Source: Spongiibacter thalassae (GTDB lineage Bacteria; Pseudomonadota; Gammaproteobacteria; Pseudomonadales; Spongiibacteraceae). Taken from it: 64,000 nucleotides of DNA. The stretch spans positions 835,451-899,450 of the forward strand of contig NZ_JAAWWK010000002.1 in assembly GCF_012272835.1 (NCBI RefSeq), read 5' to 3'. Every line of letters begins with the position of its first letter. Position 1 is the first letter of the stretch. Shown one piece after another: positions 31,483 through 39,000 of the stretch. The position numbers and the translations under genes were made by a program. The notes below the pieces were generated by a model, which was not told the origin of the DNA, searched no databases, and worked only from the letters and a program-made list of their open reading frames with translations.

Positions 31483-32316
31483 CTACGGCCTCCGGTATTT
31501 GAGCTTGAGTCTTTCAAGTCGCTCGGCATCACGCTCGCTAAAGTCATCATTTGAATACAGCGTTTCGCCATTCGGCCCGTCCAGTTGGGTTGCTATTACG
31601 GTGAATTCGGCGTCGGCTGGAGCGGGTGCGCTCGACCAATCGGACATCGTGCTTGGCTTAAGCGTCCAGGTGGCTATTTCAAATTTCTCCAGGCCCCCGG
31701 GGATCGAGTAGAAAAAGCTATCGCTAAACCAGGGTGTGCTCCGCCCTGGGCTTGAAAGGGTGCCAACAAAATGCGCCTTGGAAACTGCTGCGTCGGTGCC
31801 ATTCGAAACGGACAGCTGGATGTAGGCTTGATCTTGACCAAACTGGCCTTTTTTCTTGAGGAATTGGGAGTTGGTCACGGTGAACTTTTTCAGCTGTTCA
31901 GTGGACAGCTTTGCCTGGGCTTTCTTCCGCTCCAGTTTCTCTATCTCTGCTAAGGCTTCATCGCGCTCTCTGGCATGCTGGGCGGCGGTCTCAGCGGCCT
32001 TTTCGGATTTAATTGAACGAACCTCTGCTAATACCTGTTTCGCTGTTTTGCCATCAATGGCAATTAGCATCTTGCTCTGAAGTAAGCTTGTGCCAGTCAC
32101 ACCTGCTGCGAGAATGTCGCGGGTTTCGAGTTGGCTGAATAAAAGAAACTCTACGGCCCCCTGAAATTCCTGGCGCGCTGATTCGGGCAGGCTATCTGCC
32201 ACCTTTTTGATGGAGGTCCTTGTGGTCTCGTCAGTAGAGGTGTCTATTGTGGGCTCTGTGCAGCCAACGATGGTGAAAAGGGTCAAAGCCGAAAGAAAAA
32301 TGTGCAGATGCTTCAC
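31483..32316 (-). CDS. Lipoprotein with coiled coil, DUF6694-like (prophage cargo)
   Basis: A 277-aa lipoprotein: signal peptide with lipobox TIVGC near residue 19. Residues 28-80 look like the DUF6694-type region (SLPESARQEFQGAVEFLLFS), followed by a coiled coil (ERDEALAEIEKLERKKAQAK) and a C-terminal beta domain (QFGQDQAYIQLSVSNGTDAA). It stops 3 bp before the BRCT gene start, so the pair is probably one transcript. A surface or periplasmic effect on the lysogen is possible. Confidence 0.72.
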   Translation of the reverse strand: MKHLHIFLSALTLFTIVGCTEPTIDTSTDETTRTSIKKVADSLPESARQEFQGAVEFLLFSQLETRDILAAGVTGTSLLQSKMLIAIDGKTAKQVLAEVRSIKSEKAAETAAQHARERDEALAEIEKLERKKAQAKLSTEQLKKFTVTNSQFLKKKGQFGQDQAYIQLSVSNGTDAAVSKAHFVGTLSSPGRSTPWFSDSFFYSIPGGLEKFEIATWTLKPSTMSDWSSAPAPADAEFTVIATQLDGPNGETLYSNDDFSERDAERLERLKLKYRRP

Positions 32317-32593
32317 CTAGCAAATCTCCCTGTGAAATTGTCCGTTTTGTGATCAATGTTGTGCGCCACCACAAAAATCAATCCCTGCAAGTTCAGTGAG
32401 ATGCGGCTTTTGGCCACCTCTCTGAACTTGCTGCCCCGGTGATCCTTGATTAAATCCCTCTAATGCGGGGAGGTTCGTTAATCCAGAATTTCTCAAATTT
32501 CAATATTGAACTACTGTGTGTATTTACAGTAGTCTCTTTTCTCGGCGATTCAATGGCTCGAACTTGGGCACCGCCGAGTTAGGGGTAACTGTT

Positions 32594-32800
32594 ATGGATA
32601 ACAAAAAAGCTCGGCGGCTCTTGAGTGCCATGACCATAGAGCAACTGCGCAATCTCAACCGGATTCTTTCTTCTCCCGATCTTTTAGTTGAGACTCCAGA
32701 GCGAGAATGTAAGCTTTCACTGCCGGAAAATTATCCTGGCCTAACCGTTGCAGACTGCTTAGAATTTCGTCGATCTCTTTCTGAACTGCAGCATCAGTAG
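32594..32800 (+). CDS. Doubtful small ORF overlapping the repressor gene
   Basis: A 68-aa helical frame (MDNKKARRLLSAMTIEQLRN) with AGGGG 8 nt before the ATG. It overlaps the 3' end of the CI-like gene antiparallel by 146 bp. The composition looks protein-like, but such an overlap is unusual; low confidence. Confidence 0.25.
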   Translation: MDNKKARRLLSAMTIEQLRNLNRILSSPDLLVETPERECKLSLPENYPGLTVADCLEFRRSLSELQHQ

Positions 32801-33041
32801 AAACGCCCCCGTCGAGGGTATCGAGCCAGCCTTCCGGTTTCCCGCAACAGGACTCGATGTGCCTAGCTGTTTCAGGACGCATGCCTCTGCGCCTGCCAGT
32901 TTTCGATTCCTTCGATCCTGTCATCAATTGGCTCAGTTGGGCTGGACTTTTCTTAATCCGGTCCGCAAGCGGGCGCTGTCCGCCAAATTCCTCTGCCAGA
33001 AGCTTGAGTTTGTAACGCCTGATGTCGTCAATTGTTTTCAT
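32655..33041 (-). CDS. CI-like phage repressor (short form)
   Basis: A 128-aa Xre-type repressor. Residues 10-45 carry the HTH (LKLLAEEFGGQRPLADRIKK, SPAQLSQLMTGSK), followed by a basic RRRGMRPETARHIESCCGKP segment. The C-terminal 50 residues are helical. It lacks the LexA-like Ser-Lys cleavage domain, so induction probably does not follow the RecA self-cleavage route. Its start faces the Cro-like gene across three operators, the classical immunity layout. Confidence 0.85.
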   Translation of the reverse strand: MKTIDDIRRYKLKLLAEEFGGQRPLADRIKKSPAQLSQLMTGSKESKTGRRRGMRPETARHIESCCGKPEGWLDTLDGGVSTDAAVQKEIDEILSSLQRLGQDNFPAVKAYILALESQLKDREKKESG

Positions 33042-33055
33042 TGTGCAAATTAGAT

Positions 33056-33114
33056 AGCAAAACGCTCAATAACTAAATGAGCGTATCGCTTGACTTTTAG
33101 AATAGCGAATCGCT
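33056..33114. promoter_or_regulatory. OR operators (three copies, 24-bp spacing)
   Basis: AGCAAAACGCT at 33056, AGCGTATCGCT at 33080 and AGCGAATCGCT at 33104, each starting exactly 24 bp after the previous one. The pattern AGCGnnnCGCT matches the two left operators. The site at 33056 lies closest to the CI-like start and corresponds to OR3. Confidence 0.88.
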
Positions 33115-33119
33115 AAACT
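33090..33119 (+). promoter_or_regulatory. Rightward early promoter pR
   Basis: TTGACT (33090-33095), 18-bp spacer, TAAACT (33114-33119). The third operator fills the spacer and the second touches the -35, mirroring the geometry at pL. Confidence 0.8.
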
Positions 33120-33144
33120 TTGCGTCGTGCAATGGAGGTTCAGC

Positions 33145-33360
33145 ATGACTCTAGATGAATACGTCTCACAAGAGCGTGGGCTGCAAAGCAGCATCGCCAA
33201 AGCTCTAAACATAACTCCGGTCCTTATTTCTCAATGGGCAAATGGGGCTCGTCGCGTTCCCGGTGAGCGTTGCGTCGCCATTGAAGAGGCCACGAAAGGC
33301 GCTGTTACCCGCTACGACCTCCGGCCCGATATCTTCGGTGAGCCGGAGCAGGCCGCCTGA
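33145..33360 (+). CDS. Cro-like protein (YdaS-type HTH)
   Basis: A 71-aa HTH protein from ATG 33145 with GGAGG 6 nt upstream. The helix-turn-helix is LQSSIAKALNITPVLISQWA, followed by NGARRVPGERCVAIEEATKG and VTRYDLRPDIFG, the characteristic end of YdaS/Cro-like phage proteins. It is the first gene downstream of pR and probably competes with the CI-like repressor for the AGCGnnnCGCT operators. Confidence 0.87.
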   Translation: MTLDEYVSQERGLQSSIAKALNITPVLISQWANGARRVPGERCVAIEEATKGAVTRYDLRPDIFGEPEQAA

Positions 33361-33428
33361 TGATTATTAAACCCCAATCGGGTTGGCTGAGTAAGTTGGC
33401 TATTTGGGCATGTATGGATCTACAGCAT

Positions 33429-33935
33429 TTACGCCCTGGCGTACTTTGAGGCGAGCTTGATGATTTTTTCATCTATGGCTTGGCGTGCGAGAAGCGCTTT
33501 CTTTGCAGCTTCATCAAGGCCAGTTGGGTTATGTGCGGCAATGTTGTTGCCGACTTCGTGGCTGCCAGCACAAGGGCGGTAGTTGTCTATCAGAAAAATC
33601 CTGAAGGAGACGCATGAGTTTAGATAACGCTGACAGGCGCCTTGAAGCTCCGGAAAGTAAATCGACGACAGCGTTAGAGCCTTCCGGGCATGCATCGGAT
33701 GAGGCACGCGCGATAGCTCGTCATGTGAGGCACATGTTAGCAGGGTGTTCGGCCATTCCTGGCTGTCAGTTATGTGATCAGCCAGTTGTTCGTATCGTTC
33801 GCGGAGAAGAATACGACGTCGGTGCTTTCTGTCGAGACTGGCTTGAGCTAGCGCAATTACTTGTGAAATCACTGCGCCGGCGATGGCGGCAGATGCGGAA
33901 ATAACGGCGACTTGAAGTGAGCTTGGGTCTGCCAT
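33429..33935 (-). CDS. Membrane-anchored protein of unknown function (prophage cargo)
   Basis: A 168-aa protein with one N-terminal hydrophobic helix (VAVISASAAIAGAVISQVIAL) followed by a basic SLDRKHRRRILLRERYEQL, placing the rest in the cytoplasm; the remainder is helical with several Cys and His. It runs against the rightward operon between cro and O. Small membrane proteins in this spot often exclude superinfecting phages, but nothing here proves it. Confidence 0.7.
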   Translation of the reverse strand: MADPSSLQVAVISASAAIAGAVISQVIALAQASLDRKHRRRILLRERYEQLADHITDSQEWPNTLLTCASHDELSRVPHPMHARKALTLSSIYFPELQGACQRYLNSCVSFRIFLIDNYRPCAGSHEVGNNIAAHNPTGLDEAAKKALLARQAIDEKIIKLASKYARA

Positions 33936-34097
33936 AACAGAATCCTTTCTGAGTTGTTTTCGGGACGTTGACAGCTTAGGGGATAACCCGCCATTGGGGT
34001 AGCCGATGCGACCTTGGTGGCGGGTGCTTTTTCATTCAACTGGTAAGCGAATTTGCCAGTTGGCGTAGATAACAAGGTGCGTCAGCAGGAGGTAGCG

Positions 34098-35012
34098 GTG
34101 AACTTTTTCACCTGGCGGAGCGCTATTTTAAATTCAGATTTGGCGTCAACAACGAAGTTGGTGTTGCTGGTGATTTCCACCTATATGGACGATCACGGAG
34201 GTGGAGCGTTTCCGTCGACGGAGACCATTGCCGCGAATGCGGGGCTGAGTCAGAGGGCGGTGTGTACGCACATTGAAAAGGCGGTACAGGCGGGATTTAT
34301 TACGGTTCACAAGCGGCGACAGCGCGGCCGAGATTGGGCTCTCAATCATTACAGAATTGCCTTCCCACCTACCCAAGGCACTGAACCTCCTTCAGCGCCT
34401 GAAGCTGAAACACCAAATATTGAAGGTACTGAACGAGGTTCAGTGCCTGATTTGCAAGGCTCTGAAACCCAAGCAAATAGCGGCCTCCAGAGGCGTAAAA
34501 ATGAGGCGCTGAACGACGTTCAGTACCTTAGTCGAGGTACTGAACCTCATGCACGAGGCACTGAACCTCACGACACTGAGGCACTGAACGATGTTCAGTC
34601 TAACTCTCCAATGAACTCTCCAATAGAACCTCAACAACAACAGGTAACACGCGCGGCATTTTCGATGTCGCTTGAGTGGTTGCCCGATCTGAAACGGTTT
34701 GGCGAGCTGCTGGAGTTGCGAGGATTAACTCCCGAGATGTTTTCTCCGGAGGCGCTGAACGAGTTCAGAATTTTTTGGCAGGCCGACGGCCGGATGTTTC
34801 GGCAGGAGCAGTGGGAGCACAAGCTGATCAACTCGTTGGCGCAGTTTGAATCCCGGCGGCAGCGGATGGCAGGCGGCGCGGGGGGGACTCCATCGAATTT
34901 TGCGCAAACCTACGCCCAACGACAGCGGGCCGGGGTGGCGAATGACTGCCGGGTGGAGGGTGCCATCGGCGTGCAACGTGATTTAACCAGCAACGGAGAG
35001 GTGGCACGGTGA
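34098..35012 (+). CDS. O-like phage replication initiator with internal origin repeats
   Basis: A 304-aa protein; GTG 34098 is chosen because AGGAGG stands 5-6 nt upstream. The N-terminal 95 residues are a winged-helix domain (LASTTKLVLLVISTYMDDHG, STETIAANAGLSQRAVCTHI), as in lambda-O-like initiators. A linker of repeated GTEP and EALNDVQ units (about 100-195) is encoded by iterons. The C-terminal 90 residues resemble the DnaT/primosome DNA-binding region (LPDLKRFGELLELRGLTPEM, then FRIFWQADGRMFRQEQWEHK). It should open the origin inside its own gene. Confidence 0.83.
   Translation: MNFFTWRSAILNSDLASTTKLVLLVISTYMDDHGGGAFPSTETIAANAGLSQRAVCTHIEKAVQAGFITVHKRRQRGRDWALNHYRIAFPPTQGTEPPSAPEAETPNIEGTERGSVPDLQGSETQANSGLQRRKNEALNDVQYLSRGTEPHARGTEPHDTEALNDVQSNSPMNSPIEPQQQQVTRAAFSMSLEWLPDLKRFGELLELRGLTPEMFSPEALNEFRIFWQADGRMFRQEQWEHKLINSLAQFESRRQRMAGGAGGTPSNFAQTYAQRQRAGVANDCRVEGAIGVQRDLTSNGEVAR
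34375..34600. repeat. Iterons of the putative phage replication origin
   Basis: Six repeats of GGYRCTGAAC, several as inverted pairs (GGTACTGAAC with GTTCAGTGCC at 34425; GGCGCTGAAC with GTTCAGTACC at 34505), start near 34377, 34425, 34505, 34537, 34557 and 34580. They lie in the linker of the O-like gene, as in lambda. Confidence 0.8.
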
Positions 35013-35272
35013 GTGTTTCAAGCGTGGATGTGATTCTTGGGCGTATTCGGTCGGCACCAGCGGAGTCGCCGATTGCGGTGTTTACCAATCGTTCGGGGTA
35101 TTTGCTCAATGCGGTGTTTGCCAACACGGTGGCCACACAAGGCCTGATTCATGGCCATTGTCCAAGGTTGGTCGGGGTGTTTGACCATCGGTCGCCCATT
35201 GATGCGGTCGCGCGGCAGTTGAATGCGGTTTCCGGTAATGCGGAGGCGCTCAGTGTCGCAAAAGCAAGCTGA
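35009..35272 (+). CDS. 87-aa phage protein of unknown function
   Basis: GTG start overlapping the initiator stop by 4 bp. No recognised motif; central AVFTNRSGYLLNAVFANTVA and GHCPRLVGVFDHRSPID suggest an alpha/beta fold. Position after O suggests a replication accessory, without direct evidence. Confidence 0.6.
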   Translation: MSVSSVDVILGRIRSAPAESPIAVFTNRSGYLLNAVFANTVATQGLIHGHCPRLVGVFDHRSPIDAVARQLNAVSGNAEALSVAKAS

Positions 35273-35894
35273 CAGTCCGTGGAGTGTTCAGGTGGGCGGT
35301 GGTCACTATAAGAACGCTAAAATCCAGCCTGCGCATTTCTGGCTAGCGAACCAGCTCCCTGGCGCGGAGAGTTCTGTTATCAAGTACGTTTTTCGGTGGC
35401 AGTCGAAGGACGGTATTCGGGACCTGAAGAAGTCTCGCCATTTCATCCAGCTGATGATCGATGCGTATTTCGGTCCGAGCGCGTTTGCCTCACCGCGGGT
35501 GGCCAACGCCGATTTTCAATGGGCGATTACGCCAGAGCATTTTTGCACTGAAAACGGGCTGGACGTGGCTGCCAGTAGAGTTATCTGCCTGGTCTGTCAC
35601 TGTGAAAGCGAGGCGGCGTTACTCCTGGCTATTCGAACCATTAATGCCATGATCGATGCGCATATGTCTGCGCAGCCGGAGATGGACGGTCGGACCACTC
35701 AGGAGCTCTCGGTGGGATCTTCGTGTGCTGACACTTTGCGTGCTCAACAGGCCATTTATGTGGCCATCAACCGCTTGGAGGATTTCGACGAGGTGCTTAG
35801 GGAGCCCGGCCGCATCAACGCGGCTTACGTGGAGTATGAGCGCGAGCGTGTGAGTAGAACCCTGGCATATCTGCGAGACGAGGCCAGGGCCTGA
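35253..35894 (+). CDS. DUF3310-domain phage protein
   Basis: A 213-aa protein from GTG 35253 (GGAGG 6-8 nt upstream). Residues 12-70 match DUF3310: GGHYKNAKIQPAHFWLANQL, then VIKYVFRWQSKDGIRDLKKS and RHFIQLMIDAYF. This domain is related to small phage nucleotide-metabolism proteins such as T7 gp1.7. The C-terminal 140 residues are helical and not recognised. It overlaps the previous gene by 20 bp and the resolvase gene by 1 bp. Confidence 0.78.
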   Translation: MSQKQADSPWSVQVGGGHYKNAKIQPAHFWLANQLPGAESSVIKYVFRWQSKDGIRDLKKSRHFIQLMIDAYFGPSAFASPRVANADFQWAITPEHFCTENGLDVAASRVICLVCHCESEAALLLAIRTINAMIDAHMSAQPEMDGRTTQELSVGSSCADTLRAQQAIYVAINRLEDFDEVLREPGRINAAYVEYERERVSRTLAYLRDEARA

Positions 35895-36325
35895 TGGTGG
35901 CGCGGGGGAACTCGGTGGTCGTTGGCATTGACCCAGACGCCAATAAACACGGCGTCGCGATATACCGCGGTGGGTTGTTGGAGGAGCTGTACATGGCTAC
36001 GGCGATCGAGGTAGTAGAACGCCTCGAACCAGGCATGCTTTTCAGTATTGAAGACGTGATGGTGAACACCTTTGTGTACAAGAGAAATCGGCATGCGAGC
36101 AGTGCAGCCCAGAGCAAAATAGCCATGCAGGTGGGGCGGGTGCAGCAGGCGCAGGAAGAGTTGGTGAGATTGCTCAACCATTACGGGGCCAAGGTAGTTT
36201 TGCAGCCACCGCAGCGGGGCAACTGGGCCAAGAACAAGCGGCTGTTTGAACAGGCGACGGGCTGGACAGGCCGCAGCAACGACGATACACGCTCAGCGGC
36301 TTTTTTCGGATGGCTGGCACTATAG
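35894..36325 (+). CDS. RuvC-like Holliday-junction resolvase
   Basis: A 143-aa RNase-H-fold protein: SVVVGIDPDANKHGVAIYRG with the first catalytic Asp, SIEDVMVN with the Glu, and NDDTRSAAFFGW with the last Asp, as in RuvC-type and poxvirus/phage resolvases. It would resolve branched DNA before packaging. It starts at the ATG overlapping the stop of the DUF3310 gene (TGATG). Confidence 0.82.
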   Translation: MVARGNSVVVGIDPDANKHGVAIYRGGLLEELYMATAIEVVERLEPGMLFSIEDVMVNTFVYKRNRHASSAAQSKIAMQVGRVQQAQEELVRLLNHYGAKVVLQPPQRGNWAKNKRLFEQATGWTGRSNDDTRSAAFFGWLAL

Positions 36326-36335
36326 AGGAGGTGGT

Positions 36336-36950
36336 ATGACGTCGGCGGAAAAACCCCAGAGCGATTACAGTGAGTACCAGGGCTTTTTGAGGTTTGTGCT
36401 CAGTGTGAGTGAACTGCGTAGTGAGAACGGGTTGGCAGACTGGATTAACAACAGCGCTCGGTCAGATAAGCACTATACCCCTCGCCATTGGCGGAAGCCG
36501 GGGGAGCACTGTGTTCATGCTGTGGCGACAAAGCGTGGGGGCGGGAGTGGTATTCCGCTTGAGGATGTGGATTTTCTGAAGTCTCGCTACGTGCACGTCA
36601 TTAATTCGCTGCCAGCGCCGTATCCCGATCAACTGCGGGGGCGGTGTGCGCCAAATCCTAGCGTTCAGCAAGTATTCTCAATTATAAACCCGATCCTGGA
36701 TACCTATCGGGAAATGGTGCCAAAGGCCAGGGCAGCTGCCATGCTTAATTTTGAACTGCGGCGGTGGGACGACGCCAGGCAAGGGCCAAAGCCCCATATT
36801 CGGACGCTATTTGAACATACACGGGGGTCGTGGCCGGATTCAAAGGAGCGCAAAGCCTGGGACGAGGTGAAACGAAAACTACGTGAAGAGCTGCGGCCAG
36901 CGACGACGGCGTGGGTGGAAGAGTGCCGGCGCAGGGGGTTGGAGATCTAA
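36336..36950 (+). CDS. Possible late-gene regulator at the end of the replication operon
   Basis: A 204-aa protein from ATG 36336 (GAGGAGG 5 nt upstream; the longer frame overlaps the resolvase). No motif is recognised; it is basic in the middle (SDKHYTPRHWRKPGEH) and at the end (KRKLREELRPATTAWVEECR). It is the last rightward early gene before the lysis cassette, with a T-rich terminator hairpin further on at 37715, the place of antiterminator Q in lambda. The role is inferred from position only. Confidence 0.55.
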   Translation: MTSAEKPQSDYSEYQGFLRFVLSVSELRSENGLADWINNSARSDKHYTPRHWRKPGEHCVHAVATKRGGGSGIPLEDVDFLKSRYVHVINSLPAPYPDQLRGRCAPNPSVQQVFSIINPILDTYREMVPKARAAAMLNFELRRWDDARQGPKPHIRTLFEHTRGSWPDSKERKAWDEVKRKLREELRPATTAWVEECRRRGLEI

Positions 36951-37091
36951 GGGCGAGCCTCGCTTCTACAGGGCCTTCCGAGTTCACGGCGTATGCGATG
37001 ATTATGTTGAGTTTTCCATAGCCAAGCCGATTTCAGGGCGTTTTAATTAGGCTCAAGTCAGTGTCTTAAGCCGTTGGTCGCCTCTCTGTCG

Positions 37092-37382
37092 CTATACCTT
37101 TGTTCCCGGATCATGCGTTTCTAGCCAGTCTGCCAGGGCATCGTTCATACGGGTTTGCCAGCCAGCACCGGTTTTCTTAAAGGCCTCAAGAATTTCCGGG
37201 TCGAAACGCATGGTCGTTTGCACTTTTTTGACCTGTGCCAAGGGCCTGCCAGGTTTGCGTTTGGCCGCGGCCATCAGCGATTTAGGTAACACCTCGGAAG
37301 CCGGCCGGGCTTTGGCAAACATGTTGTCGTCCCATTCCGGGTTTTCGGTATCGATTTTTTCAGGATTGGGTTGCTTTTTCAT
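37092..37382 (-). CDS. brnA: BrnA-type antitoxin
   Basis: A 96-aa antitoxin with an N-terminal toxin-binding part (NPEWDDNMFAKARPASEVL) and a C-terminal ribbon-helix-helix domain (KVQTTMRFDPEILEAFKKTG, GWQTRMNDALADWLE). It overlaps the toxin gene by 23 bp and follows it, as usual for brnTA. RHH dimers repress their own promoter, here probably through the two TGTAnnTACA-like sites at 37645 and 37680. Confidence 0.9.
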   Translation of the reverse strand: MKKQPNPEKIDTENPEWDDNMFAKARPASEVLPKSLMAAAKRKPGRPLAQVKKVQTTMRFDPEILEAFKKTGAGWQTRMNDALADWLETHDPGTKV

Positions 37383-37635
37383 ATGCGGAAACCTCCCGCT
37401 TGTTGGCTTTGCGTAAGCTGATTACGCGAATGCGGTTGTTGCGTTCGGTAAACACCAGCATGTAAAGCCGTGAGTGAATGTAGCCCAGTGCTTGGTAGCG
37501 GACTTCGCCGTAGTCTTGGCGGTCGTCAATGACGACAAGGGCGCTATCCATATCGAAATCTGCAGCGAGTGCAAAGCTGATACCCCGTTCTTCGGTGTTG
37601 GCGGCACTTTTTTTGCTGTCGAATTCGATATCCAT
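37360..37635 (-). CDS. brnT: BrnT-type ribonuclease toxin
   Basis: A 91-aa toxin from ATG 37635. BrnT features: MDIEFDSKKSAANTEERGIS at the start, then ALVVIDDRQDYGEVRYQALG, and LVFTERNNRIRVISLRKANK with the Arg/Lys-rich RelE-like active strand. It forms the prophage's second toxin-antitoxin pair, placed between the replication and lysis modules on the opposite strand. Confidence 0.9.
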   Translation of the reverse strand: MDIEFDSKKSAANTEERGISFALAADFDMDSALVVIDDRQDYGEVRYQALGYIHSRLYMLVFTERNNRIRVISLRKANKREVSAYEKATQS

Positions 37636-37644
37636 GTTTATTAT

Positions 37645-37689
37645 TGTAGTTACATTAATTGTTGTCGGCAAGTGTTTTCTGTAACTACA
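37645..37689. promoter_or_regulatory. brnTA operator pair
   Basis: TGTAGTTACA at 37645-37654 and its reverse complement TGTAACTACA at 37680-37689, both followed by TTAAT, lie just upstream of the toxin start. They probably bind the ribbon-helix-helix antitoxin. Confidence 0.65.
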
Positions 37690-37714
37690 TTAATATGCTA
37701 ACTACCCCAATATT

Positions 37715-37736
37715 GCCCGGTTTGCCGGGCTTTTTT
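37715..37736 (+). terminator. Rho-independent terminator before the lysis genes
   Basis: GCCCGG, TTTG loop, CCGGGC, then six T. It would stop rightward early transcription before the late operon unless antiterminated, comparable to tR' of lambda. Confidence 0.75.
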
Positions 37737-37751
37737 GTTTCTGGTGATGCC

Positions 37752-38225
37752 ATGCCTTTTCGCTCGGCTGTGAACTTTGTCATCGAGGAGGAGGGGGGAT
37801 ATGTCAATAACCCCGATGATCCTGGCGGCGAAACGAAGTACGGCATTAGCAAACGGCAATATCCTGATCTGGATATCGCCTCTTTGACCAAAGACGATGC
37901 CGCAGGAATCTACTACCGCGACTATTGGAGTCGATTACCCAAACTGCCAGAACCGCTGGATTTTCTGGTATTTGATTGTGCGGTGAACTGCGGGGTTGGC
38001 CGAGCAATTAGACTTTTGCAGCTGGCTGTTGGAGCGGCGGACGATGGCCTATGGGGGCCAAAGAGTCAGCGAGCCCTGGAGCAGCACCAATCCAGTCACC
38101 TTGTCGTTAACTACCAGGCAGAACGGGCCCGTTACTACGCGCTCCTTGACGATTTGGACGACCACTTTGCGCGAGGGTGGATGCGTCGAGTGATGCGTGC
38201 ATTCCAAGAAGCTGTCTGCGAATAG
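37752..38225 (+). CDS. Endolysin, glycoside hydrolase 108-type N-acetylmuramidase
   Basis: A 157-aa lysozyme from ATG 37752; an upstream ATG at 37695 would put the terminator hairpin inside the gene. The family start FRSAVNFVIEEEGGYVNNPD includes the catalytic Glu (EEGGYVN), followed by GGETKYGISKRQYPDLDI, the GH108 signature, then FDCAVNCGVGRAIRLLQ and a peptidoglycan-binding-like end (DDGLWGPKSQ). No signal peptide, so it needs a holin, present just downstream. Confidence 0.93.
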   Translation: MPFRSAVNFVIEEEGGYVNNPDDPGGETKYGISKRQYPDLDIASLTKDDAAGIYYRDYWSRLPKLPEPLDFLVFDCAVNCGVGRAIRLLQLAVGAADDGLWGPKSQRALEQHQSSHLVVNYQAERARYYALLDDLDDHFARGWMRRVMRAFQEAVCE

Positions 38226-38234
38226 GAGATCACA

Positions 38235-38492
38235 ATGAAGTCACTGTTGCGCCAAGTTCTTTCGCCGCTGATCAAGTACCTGCCATCGTTGGTCGAGGCT
38301 GGAAAGATTCTGATTGATAAAGACACCCGCAAAGACAATTCGGGCAAAGCGTCAACCTCGATGGCAAAAATCGGAATAGGTGCATCGGCTGTACTCGCGA
38401 TTGACCCTGCCACCTCCCCAGACACTGCGCTGATAACGCTGCTGGCTTCCCTGGCGCTGTACCTGTACCGGCGAAACGTTGGCCAGGTTTGA
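38235..38492 (+). CDS. Small membrane protein, holin candidate
   Basis: An 85-aa protein with AGGAG 6 nt before the ATG. Two hydrophobic stretches (IGIGASAVLAIDPA and TALITLLASLALYLY) and a positively charged end (YRRN). Its place right after the endolysin supports a holin function; no specific family is recognised. Confidence 0.65.
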   Translation: MKSLLRQVLSPLIKYLPSLVEAGKILIDKDTRKDNSGKASTSMAKIGIGASAVLAIDPATSPDTALITLLASLALYLYRRNVGQV

Positions 38493-38538
38493 GTGCTTCA
38501 GCATGAACGACACGATGGCACAGCGATTAAGGACTGAC

Positions 38539-38895
38539 ATGAACCAAGACTCACCAGCGGACGAACATCACCGGCAATGGGTCGAGATCAATCGTCATGG
38601 CAACACTCTGAGCGACCACGGCCACAGGCTGAAGACCGTGGAGGGCAGGGTGGATAGGTTGGAATCGCATATGAGCGAACAGTACGGTGCAGTGCTGACC
38701 AAACTGGATGGCGTGAGCGGAGAGGTGCGGTCCCTAAATGAGAAATACATACGAGCTGAAGCGGCTGCCCAGGCAATCAGTGAGCGAGAAGACAAGGCCA
38801 TCAGTGCGAAATGGCCGCTCGTCATCTCGATCGTCATGGCTGGTTTGGCGGTCTGCTCGGTGGCGATCGCGGCCGCGATGCTTGCCAAGCCTTGA
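38539..38895 (+). CDS. XhlA-like lysis accessory membrane protein
   Basis: A 118-aa protein from ATG 38539 (AAGGA 6 nt upstream). Polar start, a coiled-coil region (HGHRLKTVEGRVDRLESHMS, EVRSLNEKY) and a C-terminal transmembrane helix (LVISIVMAGLAVCSVAIAAA). This is the XhlA layout, which aids lysis together with a holin; a spanin role is the alternative. Confidence 0.7.
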   Translation: MNQDSPADEHHRQWVEINRHGNTLSDHGHRLKTVEGRVDRLESHMSEQYGAVLTKLDGVSGEVRSLNEKYIRAEAAAQAISEREDKAISAKWPLVISIVMAGLAVCSVAIAAAMLAKP

Positions 38896-39000
38896 CCTGT
38901 TGGTGGCCCGCGGGTCCTTCCCAGGGGGGGAGGCATACGGGGGCGCGGAGGCTCGGGGTTTGGCTATGTATGAAATTTTTTTAGGCAGGTTGCTATTTAT

